Below are positions 1 to 6,900 of a stretch of DNA of 12,670 bases, piece after piece. The position numbers were made by a program, and so were the translations under genes. A model generated the notes under the pieces. That model ran no database searches, had not been told where the DNA came from, and saw nothing but the letters and a program-made list of their open reading frames with translations. Position 1 is the stretch's first letter. Each line of letters opens with the position of its first letter. Origin of the DNA: Pseudomonadota bacterium (lineage in GTDB: Bacteria; Pseudomonadota; Alphaproteobacteria; Thalassobaculales; Thalassobaculaceae); assembly GCA_027623845.1 (NCBI GenBank), contig JAQBUJ010000030.1, forward strand, positions 1 through 12,670, given 5' to 3'.

Positions 1-9
1 CAGCCGCCT

Positions 10-65
10 CCTATCCGCTTGATGCCCACACTAGATGTGGAGGGTGTGGGTGTCAAGCGGATAGG
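10..65. repeat. 56-bp near-perfect palindrome (hairpin) abutting the ccoN break
   Basis: Bases 10-32 pair with bases 43-65 around a 10-base centre (33-42). The outer 13 bp are perfect (CCTATCCGCTTGA against TCAAGCGGATAGG). Two G-T positions follow, then 7 more perfect pairs and one further G-T. As RNA all 23 positions can pair. The right arm ends exactly where recognisable CcoN coding sequence begins (about 65-70), and none of the three plus frames through 1-64 resembles CcoN. I infer a palindromic repeat, a small non-autonomous element, the end of a larger insertion, or an assembly junction. No transposase lies in the window and no target-site duplication is visible between the bases before 10 and after 65. 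Confidence 0.75.
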
Positions 66-562
66 CACGCTTCGAGGGTCCGGTCATGGCGATCAAGGCG
101 GTGAACGGGCTCAGCCATTACACCGACTGGACGATCGGCCACGTGCATTCCGGCGCCCTTGGCTGGGTCGGCATGATTTCCTTCGCGGCCATCTACTTTC
201 TGGTGCCGAAACTCTGGGAGCGTGAGCGCCTTTACAGCACACGAATGGTGTACTGGCATATCTGGTTGGCCACCGTCGGCATCGTCGTTTACGCCGCCGT
301 GATGTGGGTTGCCGGGGTCACCCAAGGCTTGATGTGGCGGGAGTATGACGCCGAAGGCTTCCTGGTTTATTCCTTCGCCGAATCCGTCGCTGCGATGAAC
401 CCCTATTACGTGGTGCGGACCTTTGGCGGACTGCTCTATCTCTCGGGTGCGCTGATCATGGCGTACAATATTACGATGACAATCCTTGGCCATCAGCGTC
501 GCGAGGCGTCGACCGACGGCACCGCTGCGCCTGTTGCTGCGGTTCAGGGGGAAGGGATATGA
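65..562 (+). CDS. ccoN: cbb3-type cytochrome c oxidase subunit I, C-terminal part only (5' truncated)
   Basis: This is the C-terminal third of CcoN, the heme-copper catalytic subunit that reduces oxygen at the inner membrane. The readable frame begins RFEGPVMAIKAVNGLSHYTD and continues with IGHVHSGALGW. In the family, the two histidines of that motif ligate high-spin heme b3 and low-spin heme b. Several hydrophobic helices follow, including one after MNPYYVVRTFGG, and the protein ends in a short hydrophilic tail. About 165 residues remain of a subunit usually near 470-550, and the copper-B histidines encoded upstream are absent. A TAG at 62-64 is in frame just before the homology, so this copy cannot be read through from the left as given. 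The first ATG in frame is at 86. The stop overlaps the ccoO start (ATGA). The family call is certain. Whether this is a pseudogene, an insertion or a sequence-edge effect is not. Confidence 0.9.
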   Translation, partial: ARFEGPVMAIKAVNGLSHYTDWTIGHVHSGALGWVGMISFAAIYFLVPKLWERERLYSTRMVYWHIWLATVGIVVYAAVMWVAGVTQGLMWREYDAEGFLVYSFAESVAAMNPYYVVRTFGGLLYLSGALIMAYNITMTILGHQRREASTDGTAAPVAAVQGEGI

Positions 563-1290
563 GCTTTCTCGACAACCACAAAAAGCTGGAACGCAATGTC
601 ACGTTGCTTCTGGTGTTCAGCTTCCTGGCCGTGGTGATTGGTGGTTTGATCGAGATCGTGCCGCTGTTTTATCTCGATAGCACGATCGAGAAGGTCAAGG
701 GCATGCGCCCCTATACGCCGCTGGAACTGAAGGGGCGTAATATTTACATCCGCGAGGGGTGTTATCTCTGTCATTCGCAGATGGTGCGGCCGTTCCGTGA
801 TGAGGTGGAACGATACGGCCACTACTCGCTGGCGGCCGAGAGCATGTACGACCATCCCTTTCAATGGGGCTCCAAGCGGACCGGGCCGGATCTGGCCCGG
901 GTCGGCGAGCGTTATTCCAACGAATGGCATGTCCAGCATCTGATCGCGCCCCGGTCGCTGGTGCCGGAATCGATCATGCCCGGATACGGCTTTCTCGCCA
1001 AAGCGGATCTGGTGACCACGGACGCTGAGGCGCATCTGTTGGCCAACCGCCGGGTAGGCGTTCCGTATAGCGATGCAATGCTGGCGAATGCCGAGGCGGA
1101 CATCAAGGCGCAAGCCGATCCGGACGCGGATACCGACGACCTGGAGAAGCGTTATCCAAAACTCCAGCTCGGCGATTTCGACGGCGACCCGAACCGGCTA
1201 ACCGAAATGGACGCGCTGGTCGCCTATCTCCAGATGTTGGGGACGCTGGTTGATTTCAGCGCTTATGACCCGAAGGCCAATCAGCGCTAG
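559..1290 (+). CDS. ccoO: cbb3-type cytochrome c oxidase subunit II (mono-heme)
   Basis: CcoO (FixO) is the membrane-anchored mono-heme cytochrome c subunit that passes electrons from CcoP to the CcoN heme-copper centre. The 243-aa protein has one N-terminal transmembrane helix (about residues 14-38) and a periplasmic heme domain. The heme-binding CYLCH lies at residues 68-72, inside the family signature REGCYLCHSQMVRPFRDEVE. The likely axial methionine is M140 in PESIMPGY. Length and motif order match complete CcoO. The ATG overlaps the ccoN TGA and is preceded by an AGGGGGAAGGG purine tract inside ccoN, so translational coupling is likely. There is a somewhat long acidic stretch (about residues 180-192, ADPDADTDD) before the C-terminal helix. 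Confidence 0.97.
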   Translation: MSFLDNHKKLERNVTLLLVFSFLAVVIGGLIEIVPLFYLDSTIEKVKGMRPYTPLELKGRNIYIREGCYLCHSQMVRPFRDEVERYGHYSLAAESMYDHPFQWGSKRTGPDLARVGERYSNEWHVQHLIAPRSLVPESIMPGYGFLAKADLVTTDAEAHLLANRRVGVPYSDAMLANAEADIKAQADPDADTDDLEKRYPKLQLGDFDGDPNRLTEMDALVAYLQMLGTLVDFSAYDPKANQR

Positions 1291-1301
1291 GAGGCGTGGA
1301 C

Positions 1302-1451
1302 ATGGATTACGAAACCCTGCGCCAAGGCGCCGATAGTTGGGGCTTGGTCTATCTGGTGGTGCTTTTCGTCATCGTCGTGGCCTTTCTGTTCCGTCCGGGG
1401 GCTGGGCGGGTCGCCGACGAAGCCGCCCGCATCCCCTTCAAAGAGGACTGA
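1302..1451 (+). CDS. ccoQ: cbb3-type oxidase small subunit CcoQ
   Basis: This 49-aa ORF starts MDYETLRQGADSWGLVYLVV, has a single hydrophobic helix (about residues 14-31) and ends in a short charged tail (IPFKED). It sits exactly between ccoO and ccoP, where CcoQ (FixQ) is normally encoded. CcoQ is a single-span subunit that in other bacteria stabilises the association of CcoP with the oxidase core. A GGAGG-type ribosome-binding site (from 1290, AGGAGG in the ccoO stop region) lies about 8 bases upstream of the ATG. The stop is 3 bases before the ccoP start. Small size makes the call depend partly on context, but length, topology and the FRP junction after the helix all fit the family. Confidence 0.92.
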   Translation: MDYETLRQGADSWGLVYLVVLFVIVVAFLFRPGAGRVADEAARIPFKED

Positions 1452-1454
1452 ACG

Positions 1455-2339
1455 ATGAGCACCCCAGAGAAGGACAGCCGGGAAACGGATACTCACAGCG
1501 GCGTGGCAACCACCGGCCATGATTGGGACGGGATCAAGGAGTTGGACAACCCGTTGCCACGTTGGTGGCTTTGGACCTTCTACGCCACCATCGTCTGGTC
1601 ACTTGGCTATGTCATTGCCTATCCGGCAATCCCGCTGTTGACGGACTCGACCAAGGGGTTGCTTGGTTATTCCAGCCGCGCCGAGGTGGCCAAGGAAATC
1701 GCGATGGCGGATGCGGGCCGGGCTGGGATATTGGCTCAGATCGCCGAGACGCCGGTCGCGGAAATCCTCAAGGACCCGGCGCTTTTTCAGTTCTCGGTAT
1801 CGGCCGGCCGGTCGGCCTTTAAGGTGCATTGCTCGCAGTGCCATGGTTCCGGCGCCTCGGGCGCGCCGGGATATCCGAACCTCAATGATGACGATTGGCT
1901 GTGGAGCGGATCGGTCGACGAGATCGCCGCGACGATCCGCCATGGCGTGCGGTTTGCCGGTGACGACGATAGCCGTTATTCCGAGATGCCTGCTTTCGGC
2001 AGGGACGAGTTGTTGGACAAAGAGCAAATCGCGCTCGTCGCGGCGCATGTCCGCGGCATGGCCGGTCTTGAACATGATGCCGCCCAGGCGAAGGCGGGTC
2101 AGGCTCTGTTCGCCGAGAATTGCGCCAGTTGTCATGGGCCGGGGGGTGAGGGAATTCGGGAGAATGGCGGGCCACGCTTGACCGATCCGATCTGGCTTTA
2201 CGGTGATGGTCTTGACGATATCAAGGCACAGATCCGTGAGCCGAAACACGGCGTTATGCCCGCCTGGGGCGCCCGTCTTGGCGAAACGACGGTCAAACAA
2301 CTCGCGGTCTATGTCCATAGTCTTGGCGGCGGCGAGTAG
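1455..2339 (+). CDS. ccoP: cbb3-type cytochrome c oxidase subunit III (di-heme)
   Basis: CcoP (FixP) is the di-heme cytochrome c subunit that accepts electrons from soluble or membrane cytochromes c. The 294-aa protein begins with a hydrophilic segment containing the family-typical HDWDGIKELDNPLPRWW. One membrane helix (about 38-60) and two periplasmic cytochrome c domains follow. The heme motifs are CSQCH (126-130) and CASCH (223-227). Probable axial methionines are M178 (SEMPAFG) and M268 (GVMPAWG). Length and domain order are those of an intact CcoP. It starts 3 bases after the ccoQ stop and ends 2 bases before the ccoG ATG, so it is part of the same transcript. Confidence 0.97.
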   Translation: MSTPEKDSRETDTHSGVATTGHDWDGIKELDNPLPRWWLWTFYATIVWSLGYVIAYPAIPLLTDSTKGLLGYSSRAEVAKEIAMADAGRAGILAQIAETPVAEILKDPALFQFSVSAGRSAFKVHCSQCHGSGASGAPGYPNLNDDDWLWSGSVDEIAATIRHGVRFAGDDDSRYSEMPAFGRDELLDKEQIALVAAHVRGMAGLEHDAAQAKAGQALFAENCASCHGPGGEGIRENGGPRLTDPIWLYGDGLDDIKAQIREPKHGVMPAWGARLGETTVKQLAVYVHSLGGGE

Positions 2340-2341
2340 GC

Positions 2342-3898
2342 ATGGTCGACCAGACCCGGATTGAACAATTTGACGTCGAGGCGGTCAACGCCCGCGAGCG
2401 TCGCCAGCCGCTCTATGCCGCCCGGCGCAAGATCCATCCGAAGCGGGCGTCCGGGCAGTACCGACGCCTGAAATGGCTCATTATGGCCGTGACTTTGGCG
2501 ATTTACTATGTCACGCCGTGGTTGCGCTGGGATCGCGGCGGGCATGCGCCCGATCAGGCGGTTTTGCTCGATTTGGAGCACCGCCGGTTCTATTTCTTTC
2601 CAATCGAGATATGGCCGCAGGAATTCTACTATGTCGCCGGCCTGCTGGTGATGGCGGGAATTGGGTTGTTTTTTGTCACCTCGGCGGTCGGGCGCGCCTG
2701 GTGCGGCTATACATGCCCGCAGACCGTCTGGGTCGATCTTTTCCTGGTGGTCGAGCGATTTGTCGAGGGCGAGCGCAACGCTCGGATCAAGCTCGATGCG
2801 GCGGCGTGGTCCATGGACAAGGTTTGGCGGCGGCTGGCCAAGCATGTCATCTGGCTGGTGATTGGGGTCGCGACCGGTGGGGCGTGGATCTTCTATTTTG
2901 CCGATGCCCCGACATTGGTCGCGGCGCTGTTAAGCGGCGAGGCCGCGCCCGTCGCTTATGTGACCGTCGCGATATTGACGGCCACCACCTACGTCTTTGG
3001 CGGCCTGCTGCGCGAGCAGGTTTGCACCTATATGTGCCCCTGGCCGCGTATTCAGGGCGCCATGCTGGATGAGCACTCGCTGACGGTTACCTACAACGAT
3101 TGGCGTGGCGAGCCGCGCCGCCCACACAACCGTGCCGATCGAATCGCCGGCGCAGTGACCGGCGACTGCGTCGATTGCAATGCCTGTGTCGCGGTTTGCC
3201 CGATGGGAATTGATATCCGCGAGGGCCAGCAGCTTGAGTGCATTACCTGCGCGCTTTGCATCGATGCCTGCGACGCGGTGATGGGTAAGATCGGCAAAGA
3301 GCACGGTTTGATCTCCTATGCCGCGCTCGGCGACTATAACGCCAATATGGCCATCGCCGAGAGCGCCGCTGGTACGATCGACCCGAGCCGGGTCCGAAAC
3401 GTCGATGGTGGACGCTTGATCGATGGGTTGAAGATCAAAGGGTTGAAAGCCGTTCTGCGTCCACGAACTTTCGTCTATTTCACTTTATGGTCGTTGATCG
3501 GTTTTGCGATGTTGGGGCTGTTGCTGACCGGCGACAATCTGGACTTGAATGTGCTGCATGACAGGAACCCTGTGTTTGTCCAGCTTTCAAACGGTGACGT
3601 TCGCAATGGTTACACCGTTAAAATTCTGAACAAACGATCGGGCGCCCGATCGTTTCGATTGTCGATGGAAGGCCTGAAAGGCGCGCTGATGACGCGGTCG
3701 GGAACGACCGAAGACCCCACGGACTCCCTCGTTATCGACGCCGGCGCGGATCGTTTGGCCTCGGTAAAGGTCTTTGTCCGGTCGCGACCAAAGGCGTTGT
3801 CGGCGCAACGCACGGCGTTCAAGTTTATCGTCGTCGATGAGACTTTAGGCGAGCAGGCCGCCTATGACGCGTGGTTCGAGGTTCCGGCACAGCCGTAG
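2342..3898 (+). CDS. ccoG: cbb3 oxidase accessory Fe-S protein CcoG (cupric reductase)
   Basis: CcoG (also FixG/RdxA) is a membrane iron-sulfur protein known in Rhodobacter to reduce Cu(II) to Cu(I) for cbb3 assembly. The 518-aa product has about five membrane helices (near 44-62, 96-115, 168-187, 203-222 and 376-396). It carries two CxxxC motifs at the membrane (C121/C125 in WCGYTCP; C228/C232 in CTYMCPWPR). Two ferredoxin-type 4Fe-4S motifs follow: C276-C279-C282-C286, and C300-C303-C306-C310. The second cluster has Asp instead of the usual Pro after its last Cys. The C-terminal 110 residues form the periplasmic Ig-like FixG domain. All expected cysteines are present. It lies between ccoP and ccoH, as in most alphaproteobacterial fix/cco clusters. 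Confidence 0.96.
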   Translation: MVDQTRIEQFDVEAVNARERRQPLYAARRKIHPKRASGQYRRLKWLIMAVTLAIYYVTPWLRWDRGGHAPDQAVLLDLEHRRFYFFPIEIWPQEFYYVAGLLVMAGIGLFFVTSAVGRAWCGYTCPQTVWVDLFLVVERFVEGERNARIKLDAAAWSMDKVWRRLAKHVIWLVIGVATGGAWIFYFADAPTLVAALLSGEAAPVAYVTVAILTATTYVFGGLLREQVCTYMCPWPRIQGAMLDEHSLTVTYNDWRGEPRRPHNRADRIAGAVTGDCVDCNACVAVCPMGIDIREGQQLECITCALCIDACDAVMGKIGKEHGLISYAALGDYNANMAIAESAAGTIDPSRVRNVDGGRLIDGLKIKGLKAVLRPRTFVYFTLWSLIGFAMLGLLLTGDNLDLNVLHDRNPVFVQLSNGDVRNGYTVKILNKRSGARSFRLSMEGLKGALMTRSGTTEDPTDSLVIDAGADRLASVKVFVRSRPKALSAQRTAFKFIVVDETLGEQAAYDAWFEVPAQP

Positions 3899-3917
3899 TG
3901 GCCGGATTAAGATGGAT

Positions 3918-3922
3918 GGAGG
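3918..3922 (+). promoter_or_regulatory. ribosome-binding site that decides the ccoH start
   Basis: GGAGG lies 5 bases before the ATG at 3928. The frame is open further upstream to an ATG at 3871, but that start would lie inside ccoG and has no such site. The 3928 start gives the family-typical beginning MKREFTGSHML. Confidence 0.8.
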
Positions 3923-3927
3923 CGGTC

Positions 3928-4398
3928 ATGAAGCGCGAATTCACCGGAAGTCATATGTTGTTCGCGATGATCGCTTTTTTCGGCGTGATCATTGCGGTGA
4001 ACGTTTTCATGGCCACCGTCGCCAACCTGAGCTGGACCGGTTTGGTGGTGGAGAATTCCTATGTTGAAAGCCAGCGATTTAATGAGCGGATCGCAGCGAC
4101 GCAAGCGCGGGATGCGAAAGGCTGGCGGGCGCAGCTGATGCTGCGGCAAGGCCGGCCGGTTTACCGCCTCACCGACGCTGCCGGAGCGGCGGTGCAGGTT
4201 AAAAAAGTGATCGCGACGATCTCCCGCCCGACACATGAAAACGACGACGGGCAACAGGAACTCCATCGCGATGAACGGGGCGAATTCATTGGGAAACGGT
4301 TGCCCGGGGGCGGCGTCTGGACCATTGAGATCGATGCGCTCCTCGCGGATGGAACCCACGATACCCGTCTGTTTCGCATCGAAGCTGGTGATGGTTGA
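3928..4398 (+). CDS. ccoH: cbb3 oxidase assembly protein CcoH/FixH
   Basis: CcoH (FixH) is a single-span membrane protein needed for assembly or stability of cbb3 oxidase, probably acting together with the copper ATPase CcoI. The 156-aa product begins MKREFTGSHMLFAMIAFFGV and has one N-terminal helix (about residues 9-31). The conserved LSWTGLVVENSYVESQRFNE follows, then a periplasmic beta-rich domain ending in WTIEIDALLADGTHDTRLF. The start was chosen from the Shine-Dalgarno site and the family N terminus. A longer frame begins at 3871 but overlaps ccoG. The stop overlaps the ccoI start by 8 bases, which suggests coupled translation. Confidence 0.93.
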   Translation: MKREFTGSHMLFAMIAFFGVIIAVNVFMATVANLSWTGLVVENSYVESQRFNERIAATQARDAKGWRAQLMLRQGRPVYRLTDAAGAAVQVKKVIATISRPTHENDDGQQELHRDERGEFIGKRLPGGGVWTIEIDALLADGTHDTRLFRIEAGDG

Positions 4399-6688
4399 CA
4401 CGGCAAGCTCCCCTGCTGCGGATGAGGCTCTGCGGAGCGCCAGCCGTGATCTTGGCGGCGGGCGGTTCCGGCTCGATCTGATGGTCCCGGACATGCATTG
4501 CGCCGGATGCATTCGCTCTATTGAGCGCGGGTTGGCTGAGCTTGAGCAGGTGATTACCGCTCGGGCCAATCTCGGCGAACGTCGTGTCGCCGTAACTTGG
4601 AAGCAAGGCCGGGTCGGAGAGGGACCCGAAGATGGAGCCAGAGACGGTGTCAGAGACGGAGCCGCAGCCGCAGTGGGCGCGCACGGGATCACCGACAAAC
4701 TTGAGGCGTTGGGGTTTGTCTGGCATCTGGCGGACGATGCGGATACGGCGCATGAAACCGAAATCCTGCGTGAGTTGCTTTGGTCGCTCGCCGTCGCCGG
4801 GTTTGCAACGGCGAATGTGATGTTGTTATCGGTTTCGGTTTGGTCCGGCGCGATGTCCGAAACGCGCGATCTGTTTCATTGGATTTCCGCGCTGATCGCC
4901 GTTCCGGCGGTGTTTTATGCGGGGCGGCCGTTTTATCGGTCGGCGTGGCGGTCGCTTGCCGGGCGCCGATTGAACATGGATGTCCCGGTTTCGCTCGCGG
5001 TATTGCTGGCGCTTTTCATGAGCCTTTATGAAGTGGCCCGCGGCGGACCGCACGCTTATTTCGACGCTGCCGTATCGCTCTTGTTCTTCTTGTTGATCGG
5101 TCGGGTCTTGGATCAAGTCATGCGCCGTCGAGCCCATCGCGCGGTTAGCGCCTTGGCGCGACTGGTGCCCGCAGGGGCGACCGCGGTGGATTGCGCCGGC
5201 AAGCATGTGTTTCAACCGCTCGAACGCATTCTCACCGGATCCCGGATTCTGATCCGTCCCGGTGACCGGGTCCCGATCGATGCCTGCATTTTGTCCGGTA
5301 CGGGCGATATAGATTGCTCACTGATCAGCGGCGAGAGCGCCCCGGTTACCATCGGTCCCGGCGCTGTATTGCGTGCTGGAATGCTCAATCTCAATGGTGT
5401 GATTGAGGCCCGAACCATCGCCCCGGTGGAAGATTCTTTCGTCTCGCGGATGCGTGAAATGATGGCCGCCGCCGAGCACAGCCGGGGACCGTTCCGCAAG
5501 ATTGCCGACAGAATGGCCGAGATCTATGGGCCGGCTGTTCATATTCTGGCGCTGCTCACCTTCCTCGGTTGGGTCCTGGCGAGCGGCGACTGGCATCAGG
5601 CCCTGCTGGCCGCGATCACCGTGCTCATCATCACCTGTCCCTGCGCCCTCGGGCTGGCGGTCCCGATTGTCCAAGTGGTTGCCGCCGGGCGATTGTTCGA
5701 AAATGGCGTCATGATGCGTAGCGGCGATGCTTTGGAGCGTCTTGCCTTGGTCGACCGGGCGTTTTTCGACAAGACCGGTACCCTGACGATGGGGCAAGCT
5801 GGCCTCGTGGAAAGCGTCGCCCATGATAATCAAGCACTAGCCGTCGCCGCATCACTGGCGAAGGGGGGATCCCACCCTTTGGCCCAGGCGCTGGTGCAGG
5901 CCGCCGAAGCACGTGGGCTGATCCTTCCGCCTTGTACCGATGCTCGCGAAAAGCCCGGCCATGGCATGGAAGGCGTCGTTGATGGTCGCCGGGTCCGCCT
6001 TGGTCGCGCCGACTGGTGCGGCGGTTCGCCCGACCCATCGGATGATGGATACTCGACCTCCGTGCTGTCGGTGGACGGGCGCATCGTCGAGCGGTTCCGG
6101 TTCACCGATACCGATCGTCCCGACGCACGCGACGCGATAAGCGGCATTCAGCACCTGGGTATCGATACGGAAATCCTGTCCGGTGATCGCCAGTCGATTG
6201 TCGACGGCATGGCCGGCCGGCTCAACATAACCCACACGGCTGGCGGCTTGCTGCCGCAAGACAAGGTCGCCAGGGTGACCGAGGCGCGGGCCAACGGACA
6301 TACCATTTTGATGGTTGGCGACGGGATCAACGACGCGCCGGTCATGGCGGCGGCGGATGTCTCGATGGCGCCGGTCAGCGCCGCCGACATTGGGCGTGGT
6401 CAGGCGGACTTCGTGTTCCTGCGCGAGTCGCTGATGGCGGTGCCGGAGACCGTGCGCACGGCGCGTCTGGCGATGCGCCTGATCAAGCAGAATATCGGCT
6501 TGGCGCTGGCCTATAATTGCATTGCGGTGCCGCTGGCGATGTTTGGCCTGGCAACCCCGCTGGTCGCGGCGATCGCCATGTCCAGCTCGTCGATCCTGGT
6601 AACGCTCAATGCCCTGCGGCTGTACCGGCGCGGGCGCGACCCCAAACCAAATACTGCGGCCATTCAGCCGGCTGAGGTGACGGCATGA
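4391..6688 (+). CDS. ccoI: copper-translocating P-type ATPase of cbb3 assembly
   Basis: CcoI (FixI) is a P1B-type ATPase that moves copper across the inner membrane for the CcoN copper-B site. With the start at 4391 it is 765 aa, normal for the family. Visible features in order are:
- an N-terminal heavy-metal domain with MHCAGC (35-40);
- membrane helices;
- the actuator motif SGES (313-316), where TGES is usual;
- the intramembrane metal site CPC (416-418, in CPCALGLAVP);
- the phosphorylation motif DKTGTLT with D460;
- the nucleotide-domain SHP (494-496);
- GDGINDAP (643-650).
The frame is open to 4235, but upstream ATGs lie inside ccoH. The 4391 ATG gives the usual 8-base overlap-type coupling. 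An unusual Gly/Asp/Arg/Ala-rich stretch (about residues 76-97) sits within the heavy-metal domain. The gene ends in an ATGA overlap with ccoS. Confidence 0.96.
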   Translation: MVDTASSPAADEALRSASRDLGGGRFRLDLMVPDMHCAGCIRSIERGLAELEQVITARANLGERRVAVTWKQGRVGEGPEDGARDGVRDGAAAAVGAHGITDKLEALGFVWHLADDADTAHETEILRELLWSLAVAGFATANVMLLSVSVWSGAMSETRDLFHWISALIAVPAVFYAGRPFYRSAWRSLAGRRLNMDVPVSLAVLLALFMSLYEVARGGPHAYFDAAVSLLFFLLIGRVLDQVMRRRAHRAVSALARLVPAGATAVDCAGKHVFQPLERILTGSRILIRPGDRVPIDACILSGTGDIDCSLISGESAPVTIGPGAVLRAGMLNLNGVIEARTIAPVEDSFVSRMREMMAAAEHSRGPFRKIADRMAEIYGPAVHILALLTFLGWVLASGDWHQALLAAITVLIITCPCALGLAVPIVQVVAAGRLFENGVMMRSGDALERLALVDRAFFDKTGTLTMGQAGLVESVAHDNQALAVAASLAKGGSHPLAQALVQAAEARGLILPPCTDAREKPGHGMEGVVDGRRVRLGRADWCGGSPDPSDDGYSTSVLSVDGRIVERFRFTDTDRPDARDAISGIQHLGIDTEILSGDRQSIVDGMAGRLNITHTAGGLLPQDKVARVTEARANGHTILMVGDGINDAPVMAAADVSMAPVSAADIGRGQADFVFLRESLMAVPETVRTARLAMRLIKQNIGLALAYNCIAVPLAMFGLATPLVAAIAMSSSSILVTLNALRLYRRGRDPKPNTAAIQPAEVTA

Positions 6689-6900
6689 GTGTCTTGCTGA
6701 TCTTGATACCCGCAGCGTTGGGCCTCGGGTTATTGGGCCTCATAGCTTTCTTGTGGACCCTGCGTAGCGGTCAATACGACGACTTGGAGGGTGCATCCCA
6801 TCGCATCCTGATCGACGACGAGGCAGGCGCGGCGCCGCCGGAAAATGAGTTAGTTGACCTTGCGTCCCAGAAGCAACGGACCATAACGGAGCAAAAATAA
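6685..6900 (+). CDS. ccoS: cbb3-type oxidase assembly protein CcoS
   Basis: CcoS is a small single-span membrane protein required in Rhodobacter for insertion of heme b and copper into CcoN. The 71-aa product starts with a hydrophobic helix (about residues 3-25) followed by the family signature WTLRSGQYDDLEGASHRIL and an acidic segment. The ATG overlaps the ccoI stop (ATGA). It is the last gene of the plus-strand cluster. Its final 51 bases overlap the 3' end of the convergent nnrS, so the two transcripts must be antisense to each other here. The C-terminal 25 residues are less conserved-looking than the core. Confidence 0.94.
   Translation: MSVLLILIPAALGLGLLGLIAFLWTLRSGQYDDLEGASHRILIDDEAGAAPPENELVDLASQKQRTITEQK

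Noticed and set aside
10..65. Integron attC site or intrinsic terminator
   Set aside because: The arms lack the attC core motifs (RYYYAAC/GTTRRRY), and no T-tract follows the hairpin. It also sits at a break inside ccoN and not at a gene end.
1599..2318. 239-aa minus-strand open frame opposite ccoP
   Set aside because: It is antisense to a motif-complete di-heme CcoP, and its translation is Arg-rich with no domain.
4235..4390. Upstream extension of ccoI (open frame from 4235)
   Set aside because: The extra 52 codons lie inside ccoH and do not resemble CcoI. The ATG at 4391 gives a normal N terminus and a normal overlap.
3907..4698. 263-aa minus-strand open frame opposite ccoH/ccoI
   Set aside because: Shadow of ccoH and ccoI. 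Composition is Pro/Arg/Ser-rich and no motif is visible.
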